Shown: piece by piece, positions 54,429 through 64,000 of the stretch
Position numbering within the stretch: the stretch's first letter is position 1
Layout of the letters: each line of letters opens with the position of its first letter
Assembly: GCA_963677475.2 (NCBI GenBank)
Contig: CAXXQD010000009.1
Span: forward strand, 227,728-291,727
Length of the DNA: 64,000 nucleotides
Direction of reading: 5' to 3'
Source of the DNA: JABMQB01 sp963677475
Lineage (GTDB): Bacteria; Bacteroidota; Bacteroidia; Bacteroidales; Prolixibacteraceae
Position numbers and translations under genes: made by a program
The notes under the pieces: model-generated
The model's input: the letters and a program-made list of their open reading frames with translations, nothing else
Databases searched by the model: none
What the model was told of the DNA's origin: nothing

Positions 54429-55805
54429 ATGAAAAAAACTAAGACCTGCATCTTTATTTTAATAGGAATCCTTGCCTGGCTTGATCTGCTTTCCCAAAAC
54501 ATGTCAGGCTCAAGGGCAACTAAAAATTTAAAATATGATGCCAAAGAGCAACGTTTGAAATTTGATTTTGGAAATGGATTGCTTGAGGAAGGATACATTG
54601 AAATAAACGAGAATTCATTATATAGTTCTGAGTTTAAATATGGAATCGTTAGCGAAAAGAAGGTGAATGCTGAATCAATTGATGGAAATTATAATCTTGA
54701 TAATGATTGGATAAGCTCGGACAAACCTTTTTATTTTAAGATTGATTTACCAGAAGGGAGATATAAAATAACCCTTACCCTGGGCAGCGGCAATGATGCA
54801 ACTAATACTACAATTAAAGCGGAATCCCGTCGTTTGATGCTGGAAAATATTCAAACACAAAAGGGAGAGTTTGTAAGCAAGTCAATTGTGGTTGACCTTC
54901 GTACGCCGAATATTAATGAGTCTGAAATTATTTCCCGAAAACCCAGGGAAATGTCTTATCTCAATTGGGATAATAGCCTGAGCATCGAATTTAACGGATC
55001 AAAACCCAGTGTTTCTTCCATGATTATAGAAGAGGCAAACGACTTGCCTGTCATTTACCTTGCGGGCAACTCAACGGTTACCGATCAGGAATACGAACCT
55101 TGGGCATCATGGGGGCAAATGTTCCCCCGTTTTTTAAAGCCTGAAATAGTTGTTGCAAATTATGCCGAATCGGGTGAAACCCTGAAAGCTTTTCGACGGG
55201 AGAAACGCTTGCAGAAGATCTTAAGTTTAATGAAAACTGGCGATTATTTATTGATGGAATTTGCCCATAACGATCAAAAGCCGGGAGGTAACCATGTGGA
55301 TCCATTTACCACATATCAGGATGAATTACGTTTTTTTATAAACGAAGCAAGAAAAAAAGGCGGCACACCTGTATTGGTGACCTCAACCCATCGGCGAAAA
55401 TTTGATAAAAATGGGAAACTCGTAAATACCCTTGAAGCTTACCCGGAAGCAATGCGTAAATTAGCGATTGATGAGAATGTTGCGCTTATTGACCTTAACG
55501 CCATGAGCAAAGAATTGTACGAAGCCCTTGGTCCTGAAAATTCAAAAAAGGCTTTTGTGCATTATCCTGCAAATACATATCCGAACCAGGAAAAAGCGTT
55601 GGCAGATAATACGCATTTTAATCCATATGGGGCATATGAACTTGCAAAATGTGTCGTTCAGGGAATTTTAGATCAAAAACATGAACTTGCAAAATACATT
55701 GTAACTGATTTTGGTAATTTTGATCCATCTAAACCAGATTCGTTTGAAAATTTCTTTTGGCCTGAAAGTCCTTCCTTTGAAGTTTTCAAACCGGAAGGGA
55801 ATTAG
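54429..55805 (+). CDS. CE12-type rhamnogalacturonan acetylesterase (SGNH hydrolase)
   Basis: A 458-residue exported esterase. After a signal peptide, an N-terminal beta-sandwich (about 40-200) precedes an SGNH domain. The nucleophile is S215 (YLAGNSTVTDQ), the oxyanion Asn is N281 (EFAHNDQKPGG), and the D393/H396 pair is in LADNTHFNPYGAYELA. The wording AGNSTVTDQ and HNDQKPGG is typical of the CE12 family, which removes acetyl groups from pectic rhamnogalacturonan or xylan. It fits with the GH28 in the same locus. It is 97 bases after GH2. Confidence 0.92.
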   Translation: MKKTKTCIFILIGILAWLDLLSQNMSGSRATKNLKYDAKEQRLKFDFGNGLLEEGYIEINENSLYSSEFKYGIVSEKKVNAESIDGNYNLDNDWISSDKPFYFKIDLPEGRYKITLTLGSGNDATNTTIKAESRRLMLENIQTQKGEFVSKSIVVDLRTPNINESEIISRKPREMSYLNWDNSLSIEFNGSKPSVSSMIIEEANDLPVIYLAGNSTVTDQEYEPWASWGQMFPRFLKPEIVVANYAESGETLKAFRREKRLQKILSLMKTGDYLLMEFAHNDQKPGGNHVDPFTTYQDELRFFINEARKKGGTPVLVTSTHRRKFDKNGKLVNTLEAYPEAMRKLAIDENVALIDLNAMSKELYEALGPENSKKAFVHYPANTYPNQEKALADNTHFNPYGAYELAKCVVQGILDQKHELAKYIVTDFGNFDPSKPDSFENFFWPESPSFEVFKPEGN

Positions 55806-55834
55806 TTTATAAACGATATGTAAACAAATAATTT

Positions 55835-56623
55835 ATGAGAAAACAATTCATATTGGTATTAATCCTGCTTTTTGCCTATTCAACACAAGCACAAATCCTA
55901 AAAAAACAAATCCCTGATAAACTTGTGGTTCTTACTTTTGATGATGCTACTGCAAGCCAATATTCTATTGTAGCTCCCTTGTTGAAAAAATATGGTTTCA
56001 ATGCCACATTCTTTATTTGTGAGTTTCCCCCTAACTTTTCAGATACCACAAAATATATGAATTGGCGGCAAATTAAAGAGTTGGACAAAATGGGATTTAA
56101 AATAGCTAACCATACCAAAACACACTCAAAAATTAATCAAATTCCGATTGGAGAATTTATTGAAGAACTCAATTACATTGAGAATAAATGTGATTCAATG
56201 AGAATTTGCCCGCCAACCAGTTTTGCTTACCCCGGTTATCGTCTTAGCCTTCCCATTATGGAAACCTTAAAAGGGAAAGGTTATTTTGTAGCGCGTGCAG
56301 GCGGGAGCAGGGTTTACGATCCGCAAACCGATCATCCACAACTCATTCCAAGCTGGGCAACAAAACCTGACAACAAAGATGAAATATTTCAAGCTTTCGA
56401 TAAGGCAAAAAATGGGAAAATAGTAGTGCTCACCATTCATGGTGTGCCCGATATCGAACATCCCTGGGTGAACCTGCCTTCTGAACTGTTTGAAGAATAT
56501 TTGGAATATTTATCTGTAAATAAATATAAGGTTCTGTCGTTAAGGGATTTAGGAGAGTATGTTGATTTTGAAAAGGCAATTCAATCCATACCACCTGATA
56601 TGAACAAAAGGCTGAAAAATTAG
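55835..56623 (+). CDS. Polysaccharide deacetylase (NodB/CE4 type)
   Basis: A 262-residue exported protein. The metal triad of the NodB fold is visible: D36/D37 in LTFDDATA, and H93 and H97 in ANHTKTHSKI. An SFAYPGYR segment (motif 3 region) and a C-terminal VVLTIHGVPD follow. CE4-like proteins deacetylate chitin, xylan or peptidoglycan; here an acetylated plant sugar is the likely target by context. It is 29 bases after the CE12 gene and the last gene of the first locus. Confidence 0.88.
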   Translation: MRKQFILVLILLFAYSTQAQILKKQIPDKLVVLTFDDATASQYSIVAPLLKKYGFNATFFICEFPPNFSDTTKYMNWRQIKELDKMGFKIANHTKTHSKINQIPIGEFIEELNYIENKCDSMRICPPTSFAYPGYRLSLPIMETLKGKGYFVARAGGSRVYDPQTDHPQLIPSWATKPDNKDEIFQAFDKAKNGKIVVLTIHGVPDIEHPWVNLPSELFEEYLEYLSVNKYKVLSLRDLGEYVDFEKAIQSIPPDMNKRLKN

Positions 56624-56765
56624 ATTGAAATAAATTGCCTGCTATAATTATTATTCATTAAAACTAAAAAAGCTAAGACCTTTACCTTACAAATATTCGT
56701 ATTCATAATCACAAATTATTTTGTATTCTTGTATCTTAAATGGCACAAATACAATTTTAAGTAGA

Positions 56766-57362
56766 TTGGAAAAAGAAGGAATAAATAGGTTTGTAACCTT
56801 TCAGAAAAGCTTGTCTCAAGAGTCCTTTTCCGATTTCTTTGACTATTACTTCAAACGTTTGGTCCATTTTGCCACAACGATATTAAAATCCGTTTCATTA
56901 GCTGAAGAAGTGGTATTGGATGTGTACCTAAAATTATGGCAAAATAGGGGTGATTTGTCTGATATCCAGAACATTGAAACCTATCTTTTTGTAGCCGTAA
57001 GAAACACCGCGCTAAACTCATTGAAAAAAGGGCAGAAGTTCCATTTTGACCTAATTGAAGAAGCCCATATTCAATTGGCAGATTATCGGCAAAATGCGGA
57101 GGGAATGATTGTTGAGAAAGAAATGTTGGATGCGCTGCAGTCTGCTGTGAATAACCTTCCTGCCAAATGTAAAATAATTTTTCGCTTGATACGCGAAGAT
57201 GGATTGAATAGAAATGAAGTTGCAAAAATATTGGATGTTTCTGTAAAAACCGTGGATAATCAGGTTTCGATTGCGGTAAAAAAAATAGCAGATCACCTAA
57301 ATATCGATCTAAACAACCCTTCAAACTCAACACTTTTAAGGTCTTTTTTACTAACACTGTAA
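56766..57362 (+). CDS. RNA polymerase ECF sigma factor (PUL regulator 2)
   Basis: A sigma-70 family factor of about 198 residues: region 2 SLAEEVVLDVYLKLWQNRGDL, and region 4 NLPAKCKIIFRLIREDGLNRNEVAKILDVSVKTVDNQV with the helix-turn-helix. There is no ATG in this frame before residue 100, so the start is taken as TTG at 56766. A TTG at 56721 would overlap a possible -7 box. A 6-codon ATG frame (56740-56760) lies just upstream in another frame. It begins the second ECF/FecR/SusC/SusD module. Confidence 0.82.
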   Translation: MEKEGINRFVTFQKSLSQESFSDFFDYYFKRLVHFATTILKSVSLAEEVVLDVYLKLWQNRGDLSDIQNIETYLFVAVRNTALNSLKKGQKFHFDLIEEAHIQLADYRQNAEGMIVEKEMLDALQSAVNNLPAKCKIIFRLIREDGLNRNEVAKILDVSVKTVDNQVSIAVKKIADHLNIDLNNPSNSTLLRSFLLTL

Positions 57363-57490
57363 GGCTATTAAACAATTCCTGGAATTATTTCGAAAAAAAA
57401 GTGATAATTCTTTGGGGATAAATTTAAAATTTGATGTCCTTCTGTCAGATGGATGCAAATTGACTATTCGATTTTCGTTAAAGGAGTAAA

Positions 57491-57498
57491 TAAGTTTG
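57491..57498 (+). promoter_or_regulatory. -7 box ahead of the second FecR gene
   Basis: TAAGTTTG matches TAnnTTTG and lies 38 bases before the preferred ATG at 57537. No good -33 element was found, so confidence is low. Confidence 0.35.
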
Positions 57499-57536
57499 TA
57501 TTTGGGAAAATGCTGGCAAATATTAATAATTTAGGA

Positions 57537-58526
57537 ATGAAAGATATCTCTAAAATAATAGCACGTACATTACTTAAAGTTGCCGATGATGATGAGCGTG
57601 AAGAACTATCGAGATGGAAGGGGATTAAGAAGGAAAATGAACGCTTTTTAAATAATTTCCAGACTTTTATGGAGATGCCCCAAAATATTGATTCAGAAGT
57701 ATCAGAAAATAATCGCGAGCGTTTGTTGTACCGAATGAATAGGAATAATAAGCTACCTAAATCTGCTCGAAGTATATCTTTCATTCAAAAAATTGCGGCT
57801 ATTTTGGTTTTTTCCATTCTGTTTGCAGGACTCGGTATTTATTTTGGTCGTAAAATAGGATTCTTCAATGTTCACCAAACGCTTGTTGTATCAACCGAAG
57901 CAGGACAGCAAAGTCAGGTTACCTTACCTGATGGTAGTTTGGTTTGGTTGAATGCCAACACAAGTGTGGAATACTCAAATGATCTACGTAATCGAAAGGT
58001 AATATTAAATGGTGAAGCCTATTTCGAAATTGAACACAATGCTTTGCATCCTTTTCTGGTTGATGTGAACAATGTTGAAATTAAAGTGCTCGGCACTAAA
58101 TTTAATGCCTCTCATTACCCAAATTCGAATACGACCGAAGCAGCCTTGTTCTCAGGAAGTATTACCATGACATTACCAGACAAGAAAGAAATAGAGGTAT
58201 TTCCTGGGCAAAAAATAGCCTATAATGAGGAGAAAAACTCCTACACAAAAAGAATGGTTGACATTGAAAAAGAAATTACCTGGAGAGACGGAATCCTGGT
58301 TTTTGAGAATGTCCTTTTTGAAGATTTACTGTATAAACTCGAACGATATTACGATGTCAGGTTTATTTATGATAATAGTATTGTAAAAGATATTCACTAC
58401 TCAGGTACTGTCGATAATTTAAGCATCAATAAAGTTTTGGAATTTATTAACCTAACAATAACAATGAATTATGAGATAAATAATAAAACGATTTACTTAA
58501 AGTCACTTGATTACAAAACTAAATGA
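57537..58526 (+). CDS. FecR-domain anti-sigma factor (PUL regulator 2)
   Basis: A 329-residue inner-membrane regulator. The cytoplasmic N terminus (about 1-75) opens with MKDISKIIARTLLKVADDDEREELSRW. A membrane segment (IAAILVFSILFAGLGIYFG) follows, then a FecR domain with EAGQQSQVTLPDGSLVWLNANTS, GEAYFEIEHNALHPF and VEIKVLGTKFNASHY. An ATG at 57453 in the same frame would add 28 residues not typical of the family, so 57537 is preferred. It partners the sigma factor upstream and the STN-bearing SusC downstream. Confidence 0.9.
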   Translation: MKDISKIIARTLLKVADDDEREELSRWKGIKKENERFLNNFQTFMEMPQNIDSEVSENNRERLLYRMNRNNKLPKSARSISFIQKIAAILVFSILFAGLGIYFGRKIGFFNVHQTLVVSTEAGQQSQVTLPDGSLVWLNANTSVEYSNDLRNRKVILNGEAYFEIEHNALHPFLVDVNNVEIKVLGTKFNASHYPNSNTTEAALFSGSITMTLPDKKEIEVFPGQKIAYNEEKNSYTKRMVDIEKEITWRDGILVFENVLFEDLLYKLERYYDVRFIYDNSIVKDIHYSGTVDNLSINKVLEFINLTITMNYEINNKTIYLKSLDYKTK

Positions 58527-58534
58527 CAAAAGAA

Positions 58535-58569
58535 AAAGGTGATACCCGCGCCAACGAATCATCACCTTT
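58535..58569 (+). promoter_or_regulatory. Stem-loop in the second FecR-SusC gap
   Basis: AAAGGTGAT (58535-58543) pairs with ATCACCTTT (58561-58569) around a 17-base loop. It sits 43 bases before the susC ATG, like the hairpin at 34732-34759 in the first locus. Confidence 0.45.
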
Positions 58570-58611
58570 CATTCAATCGATTTAATATAATAACTAAATC
58601 AGTTCAAAATT

Positions 58612-61600
58612 ATGAAAAAAAAATGGTTAACAAACCATCCGGCACAAATCGGGTGGGGAAAAATTTTACGTATCATGAAGCTTACAGCCTTTTTGATTTT
58701 TCTACTGGTCTTTGATGTTTCTGCATCATTGTATTCTCAAACCACTAAAATTTCTGTGAATGTTAAAGACATGAGCTTAAGTGAGATTTTTGAGAAAATT
58801 GAGAAACAGTCAGAATTTCGGTTTTTTTATCAGGATGAACAAATCTTGGATATCGAAAGGAAGACAATTAATATGAACGATAAAAGTGTTGAGGCAATCC
58901 TAACGGAGCTTTTTGTGGACTCAAACGTTACTTTTAAAATTGATGACCGTCATATTATTATTGTTCCTAAATCCGGAGAGTTTGGTTATCAAGTTGGATT
59001 GCAGCCTGAGCTTAAAGATGTAACAGGGGTTGTAAAGGATTATACCGGGGCACCGCTTCCAGGTGTTACGGTAGTGATAAAAGGTACAACTAGTGGTGCA
59101 ATTACAAATATTGATGGTAATTATATCCTGAGAAATGTTCCTGACGATGCTACAATTCAATTTTCCTTTGTAGGTATGAAATCTCAGGAAATTGCTGTTG
59201 CAGGAAAAACCTTGATTGATGTAACTTTAGAAGAGGATGCAATTGGGCTTGAAGAGGTTGTTGCCATTGGTTATGGAACAATGAAAAAAAGGGATGTTAC
59301 CGGTTCTGTTGCATCAGTTACCGGGGAACAATTGGCAGCAATTCCTGTATCTAACGCAGCTCAGGCATTAAAAGGAAAACTTGCAGGTGTAAATGTCGTG
59401 GCACAAGATGGCCGTCCAGGTGCTGATATTTCTATACGGGTCCGCGGAGGAGGTTCGATTTCCCAAAGCAACGATCCATTATTTATTGTTGATGGTTTTC
59501 CGGTAAAAACAATCAGCGATATTCCTGGAAATCAGATTGAAAGCATTGATGTATTAAAAGATGCTTCATCAACTGCAATTTACGGGGCTCGTGGCGCAAA
59601 TGGAGTAATCATTGTAACAACAAAGAGTGGAAAAGCGGGTGAACTATCTGTTAGTTATGATGGATTTATGAAATTTAATAGCCCAACAAAATATTTCCCA
59701 ACCATGAGTGCTTATGATTATATTGCATTTAACTGGGGTTATGCTGCTGCAATTAGTGATAACTATGCTGATGCATGGGAGCAATTATGGGCAGTAGGGC
59801 GTTATGCTGACACATATGGGAATTCACAAGGTATTGATGCTTATGAAAATGTAAATGCAACAAATTATTCTAAAGAGGTTTATAGCAGTTCTTTTTCGCA
59901 CAGCCATAATTTTAATATTTCTGCCGGCAGTGACAAAACAAAATACTTCTTTTCCCTAAACCATATAGATGAGGACGGAATGAAGATTAATTCTTCTTAT
60001 AAAAGGAGTAATGCTTCGTTCAAAGTAGATCAAAAACTAGCAGATAATTTGAAATTCAACCTAGATACAAGATTGACCCAAATTGAACAAGTTGGGGACG
60101 AAAGTACTTCAACAAGAGGGGGATCTCTTTTAACAACTGCTTATTGGTTCCGTCCAATTGCTACTGAAGATGTACTTGGAGAACTAGACGAGTCTATTAA
60201 TTCACAAATTGGCTTTTATACGGATATACTTCAGGATGAATATAATCCGGTTTCCCGTATTAACGATTATAGCAATTATACCAGAAGCCGTTCATTCCAT
60301 TCAAATATTTCATTAAACTGGCAGATTATGAATGGGCTAAGTCTAAAAACAGATTTTGGATTAAGTGTAGACTGGAGTAGAAATAAAATATGGTCTGGGG
60401 CTATCTACAACGATTATTATGATACCGAAGGGAAGAAAACATTTGGAGGAAATGCATCCATACGGGCATCAGAAGGATGGAATTATCGTTGGGTAAACAC
60501 GGTTAATTATGAAGTGCAAGGTTTGGGGGATAATCAAAGATTAAACCTGCTTGCAGGTATGGAGGTAGCAGACTCTGGCTCGGAAAGCACATATAGCTGG
60601 GGGAATTATTATCCGGCTTCATTTGATTCAGATCGGGCATTTGCAATGATGGACCAGTATTTAACAGGCACAACTACAATTAATGGCGGGCATAGTTCAA
60701 CAGCAGGAACTCCCAATAGGTTACAATCGTATTTCGGGCGTGCAAACTATTCTATAAATGATAAATATTTGTTTACTGGTACATTCCGGGCTGATGGGTC
60801 ATCTCGTTTTGCTCCAACCAACCGTTGGGGATATTTCCCGGCTGCTGCGTTTGCATGGCGTATGTCCGAAGAATCATTCATTAAAGATTTAGATTGGTTT
60901 GACAACCTAAAGTTACGTCTTTCTTATGGTAGCGTAGGTAATGATGGCATTAGCGCTAATTTATGGAAAATGAACTGGGCATCTGATGGATTGATCCGCT
61001 ATTCAATTAATGAACAGCAAATCGCAGCTTATTCACCAGCTTCATCTACAATTGCTAATCCCGACCTTAAGTGGGAAACAACGATTACCCGCAATTTGGG
61101 ATTTGATTTTGCTTTTCTCAACAGCCGTTTATATGGTACCCTTGATCTATATAAAAACTCAACAAAAGACTTGTTGATGCTTACTGCAGTTTCCGCAATT
61201 AGTGGTTTTTCTTATACTTATGACAATATTGGGGGAACCAGTAACAAAGGGATAGAACTATCTATAGGGGCAGAAATTATCCGTAAAAAAGATTTTAACT
61301 TGAGGGCAAATATTAATATCAACGTTAATCGTGGCAATGTTGATGAATTGGCCGAAGGAGTTAATGGGTTATATAATTCAAACTGGGGAGGGACTTCTTA
61401 CGTTCAACCGGCATCAGGTGATTACATGCTTGTTGAGGGCAAACCCATAGGTCAAGTTCGCGGGTACCAGTACGATGGTTGGTATACTGTTGATGATTTT
61501 GACTTTGTTAACGGACAATATGTTTTAAAAGACGGAGTTGCTGATATTTCTTCAGGGATTCTTGGAAATATTTATGGGACAACTGATAATAAACCTGGCG

Positions 61601-62278
61601 GACAGGCAGCTTATCCGGGAGTATTAAAGTTGAAGGATATTGATGGTGCTGATGGTAGTGGACCTGATGGGATTGTTGATGAATATGATATAGGTATTAT
61701 TGGAGATATGAACCCCTAAACATACAGGGGGGATGAATATCAGTGGAAATTATAAGAAATTTGATTTTAGCCTGGATTTTAACTGGAGCTACGGTAATCA
61801 AATTTATAATGCCAATTATTTGTATGGTTTTACTGGAAATAAAGAAATTGGACTTTATAGGAATCGATTAGATTATATCTCTACTGCATATAAAATTTAT
61901 GATATCCGGGACGGACAGTTAACTAGTATCACTGATCCTGCAGAACTTCAAGCTTTGAATGCCAATGCAACATCTTTCCTTCCTTATAATGAAAATACGG
62001 CAATTTCTTCATTAGGTATAGAGGATGGTTCATTATTAAGGCTGAATACAGTTTCATTGGGATATACCTTGCCTGAAAATTTGTTGGGAAAAACGGGGAT
62101 TAATAAAATAAGGGTATATGGCTCAATTTATAATGCATTATTGTTTACTAAATACAAAGGAGCTGATCCGGAAGTGAATGTCAATGATGAAAGTACTGTT
62201 TATCCAACTGTTGGCCTTGATTATGGGGCATATCCTGGGGCACGCTCATTTACAGTAGGTGTAAATATTGAATTTTAA
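58612..62278 (+). pseudogene. SusC/RagA TonB-linked transporter with STN domain, interrupted by a frameshift
   Basis: Reads open from 58612 to a TAA at 61717-61719 (1035 codons), then continues in the +1 frame to 62278. Joining the frames by skipping one base at the C4 run (61713-61716) gives GDMN-PKHTGG-MNIS, a normal SusC barrel motif, so the break is a single-base insertion. Before it are a signal peptide (FDVSASLYSQ), an STN domain, a carboxypeptidase-like domain, the TonB box and the plug (TAIYGARGANGVIIVTTKSG). After it, the barrel ends AYPGARSFTVGVNIEF. The reading is either a true inactivating frameshift, a sequencing error or a programmed +1 shift at CCC-TAA. Confidence 0.9.
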
Positions 62279-62298
62279 CTTTAAATCAAATATTCATT

Positions 62299-64000
62299 AT
62301 GAAAAAAATAATATATATCATCTGTGCCATATTTGTATTGATCAATACGGCATGTGAAAAAGATTTTCTTGATGTGAAGTCACAATCAAGTGTAGATGAA
62401 GACTTTGTTTTTTCTTCAACAGATGAAGCCTTTAAAGCATTAGGCGGTTGTTATGGTATTTGGCACCATGCAGATCATTTTATGTTTTATGATGTTCAAA
62501 TTGTTGGGTCAGATGCAGAATGCCATCCTGAAACATATACCTCAAAACAAAGGCACATTCCGGAAGGGCTATATGCTGAAGAATTGCCAATAAACTATCA
62601 ACGTTCTGTAGCAGTTTGGGCTGATCTTTATACAATAATCAATCGTACCAATATAATGATGAATTCAATTCGCCAAAAGGAGGATTACCTTAATGCAGTT
62701 GATGCGGGAACACCTAACGATTGGACCCAGCTATATGGTGAAGCTGCGGCATTTCGGGCAAATATGTACCTCTATTTAACTCGTTATTTCGGGGATGTAC
62801 CATACTTTGACTTTCCAATATACAACACTTCACAAACCGACTCAGCTGGGTTAACTTCCCGCGACGTTATTTACGACAAGGAAATTGCCCATCTAAAGAT
62901 GGTTGAACCGTTAATGTACAGGCTTGGCGAAGGTGGAATTAACGCAGAGCGTTTCTCCCGTACCTTTACTCAGGCGCTAATCGGAAAAATAGCACTTTGG
63001 GCCGGGGGGTATAGCTTACGCCGTACAGACTTTGATTTTGGCAGTGTTTCATTAGACCAAAAAGGTATTGAAAAGTGGGATGCAATATATGCACGAAGGA
63101 GTGATTACCTGGACTATTATGAGATTGCCAAAGAATATCTAAAAAAATGTGTTGACAATTCAGGATCTGCATATTTAATTGTTTCAGATCCACGTGGCGA
63201 AGGGTTTAATAACCCATTCCAGTATCATTTCCAGAAACTGATGAATTTGCAAGTTAGCCCTGAGTCGGTTTATGAAATGGGTGCAACAAGGGCAATCGAT
63301 AATTCTGAATTCCCATATGCGTATGGTCGTCCGTCTGGAGGTGGAGGTTCTAATGCATTCCCTTGTAAATCATATGGGCAAAGTAGGATGCATGCCTCTT
63401 TTTATTATGGTGACTATGATCCTAAAGATTTACGAAGGGATGTAACTGTTGGGGTGACAGCTAATTCGGGAAGCTGCTCTGAATGGATGGTTGATTTTAC
63501 TCCAGGAAACCGACAAAAAGGAGGCCTGTGCAACAACAAAACAGATGAGAGCCGGATGAGCGATCCTTATACAGTCAGCCAGCGCAAATCTGGGGTGAAC
63601 TGGGTTCAAATGCGATTATCTCAGGTAATACTAATGTTGGCTGGGACTTATGCAGAGCTAGGTGAAGAGGCAAATGCAAAAAATGAATTATTAAAGATTA
63701 GGAGTAGGGCATTTTCAGATATAGACCAGACCGAAATGGTGACGAATTATATTAACTCGCTATCTGGGGATGCATTAAAAGATGCGATTCTGGAAGAGCA
63801 TAAATTGGAATTGGCAGGGGAAGGGCACCATCGGTTTGAAATGATTCGCACTGGAAAAATGCCAGAAAAAATTAAAAGGTTAAAAGATAACCAAAATGCA
63901 ATGGTTGAAGGTTTAAAAACAGATGGGTACTATACATTTTCAAATGGGAATACCATCTCGAATTACATTTGGATCAAAGCAGTAAATACTTCAGATTATG
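62299..64000 (+). CDS. RagB/SusD family lipoprotein (runs off the window)
   Basis: A plus-strand frame open from the ATG at 62299 to the end of the window (567 codons without stop). The signal ends LINTAC (Cys19), followed by EKDFLDVKSQSSVDEDFVFSS, a typical SusD start. Later blocks include AAAFRANMYLYLTRYFGDVPYFDF, GKIALWAGGYSLRR, LSQVILMLAGTYAELGEEANA and LEEHKLELAGEGHHRFEMIRTGKM, which match the SusD TPR and C-terminal regions. It starts 20 bases after the frameshifted SusC and would bind the same glycan. The C terminus is outside the window. Confidence 0.92.
   Translation, partial: MKKIIYIICAIFVLINTACEKDFLDVKSQSSVDEDFVFSSTDEAFKALGGCYGIWHHADHFMFYDVQIVGSDAECHPETYTSKQRHIPEGLYAEELPINYQRSVAVWADLYTIINRTNIMMNSIRQKEDYLNAVDAGTPNDWTQLYGEAAAFRANMYLYLTRYFGDVPYFDFPIYNTSQTDSAGLTSRDVIYDKEIAHLKMVEPLMYRLGEGGINAERFSRTFTQALIGKIALWAGGYSLRRTDFDFGSVSLDQKGIEKWDAIYARRSDYLDYYEIAKEYLKKCVDNSGSAYLIVSDPRGEGFNNPFQYHFQKLMNLQVSPESVYEMGATRAIDNSEFPYAYGRPSGGGGSNAFPCKSYGQSRMHASFYYGDYDPKDLRRDVTVGVTANSGSCSEWMVDFTPGNRQKGGLCNNKTDESRMSDPYTVSQRKSGVNWVQMRLSQVILMLAGTYAELGEEANAKNELLKIRSRAFSDIDQTEMVTNYINSLSGDALKDAILEEHKLELAGEGHHRFEMIRTGKMPEKIKRLKDNQNAMVEGLKTDGYYTFSNGNTISNYIWIKAVNTSDY

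Noticed and set aside
56851..57375. 174-codon minus-strand frame over the second ECF sigma gene
   Set aside because: It overlaps the conserved sigma regions 2 and 4 in antisense; no independent support.

Overview
The window comes from a low-GC Bacteroidota chromosome, most like a marine or anaerobic Marinilabiliales/Prolixibacteraceae-type organism. The evidence is a set of -7 boxes matching the Bacteroidota consensus TAnnTTTG ahead of many genes, two ECF sigma / FecR / SusC / SusD modules, and lineage-typical families (DUF4301, DUF368, DUF2027, DUF4197, MutS2, RNase P RNA). The taxonomic placement is an inference from gene content; no rRNA is present.

Layout. Bases 1-5130 hold a cation/proton antiporter, DNA polymerase IV and MutS2. 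Bases 5131-9550 are the most unusual part: three tandem 258-bp units, each carrying the last 198 bp of aroE plus a C5...G5 palindrome, lie directly downstream of the intact aroE gene. Two related but distinct IS4-family insertion sequences each sit in the centre of one of these palindromes. Bases 9351-24842 are mostly housekeeping genes: aroE, a cysteine-rich zinc-ribbon protein, a DUF368 lipid-carrier translocase, a TPR protein, DUF4301, two radical SAM proteins (TIGR01212 and YgiQ types), a PAS protein with four cysteines, a DUF4197 lipoprotein, a two-domain acyltransferase, queA, a DUF2027/Smr protein and rnpB. Bases 25119-26288 hold a free-standing AAA/DUF4143 ATPase.

Bases 26519-32512 (minus strand) form a sulfate uptake and activation cluster: SLC13 permease, cysD, cysN-cysC fusion and a nucleotide-sugar (uronate-type) epimerase. 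No sulfate reduction genes are visible, so the activated sulfate may serve sulfation of polysaccharide. The cysD/cysN junction is made of an inverted pair of REP-like palindromes that overlaps the cysN start codon and first codons.

After tRNA-Lys(UUU) and a strong terminator, bases 33079-56623 (plus strand) form a polysaccharide utilization locus: ECF sigma, FecR anti-sigma, SusC with STN domain, SusD, then GH43, GH2, GH28, GH115, a mannonate oxidoreductase, mannonate dehydratase (uxuA), a second GH2, a CE12-type esterase and a NodB-type deacetylase. The set points to a plant polymer that carries (methyl)glucuronic acid together with pectin- or arabinogalactan-type linkages. The released uronate would be sent through mannonate to 2-keto-3-deoxygluconate. 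A second locus begins at about 56766 with its own ECF sigma, FecR, a SusC broken by a single-base frameshift at 61713-61717, and a SusD that runs off the end of the window.
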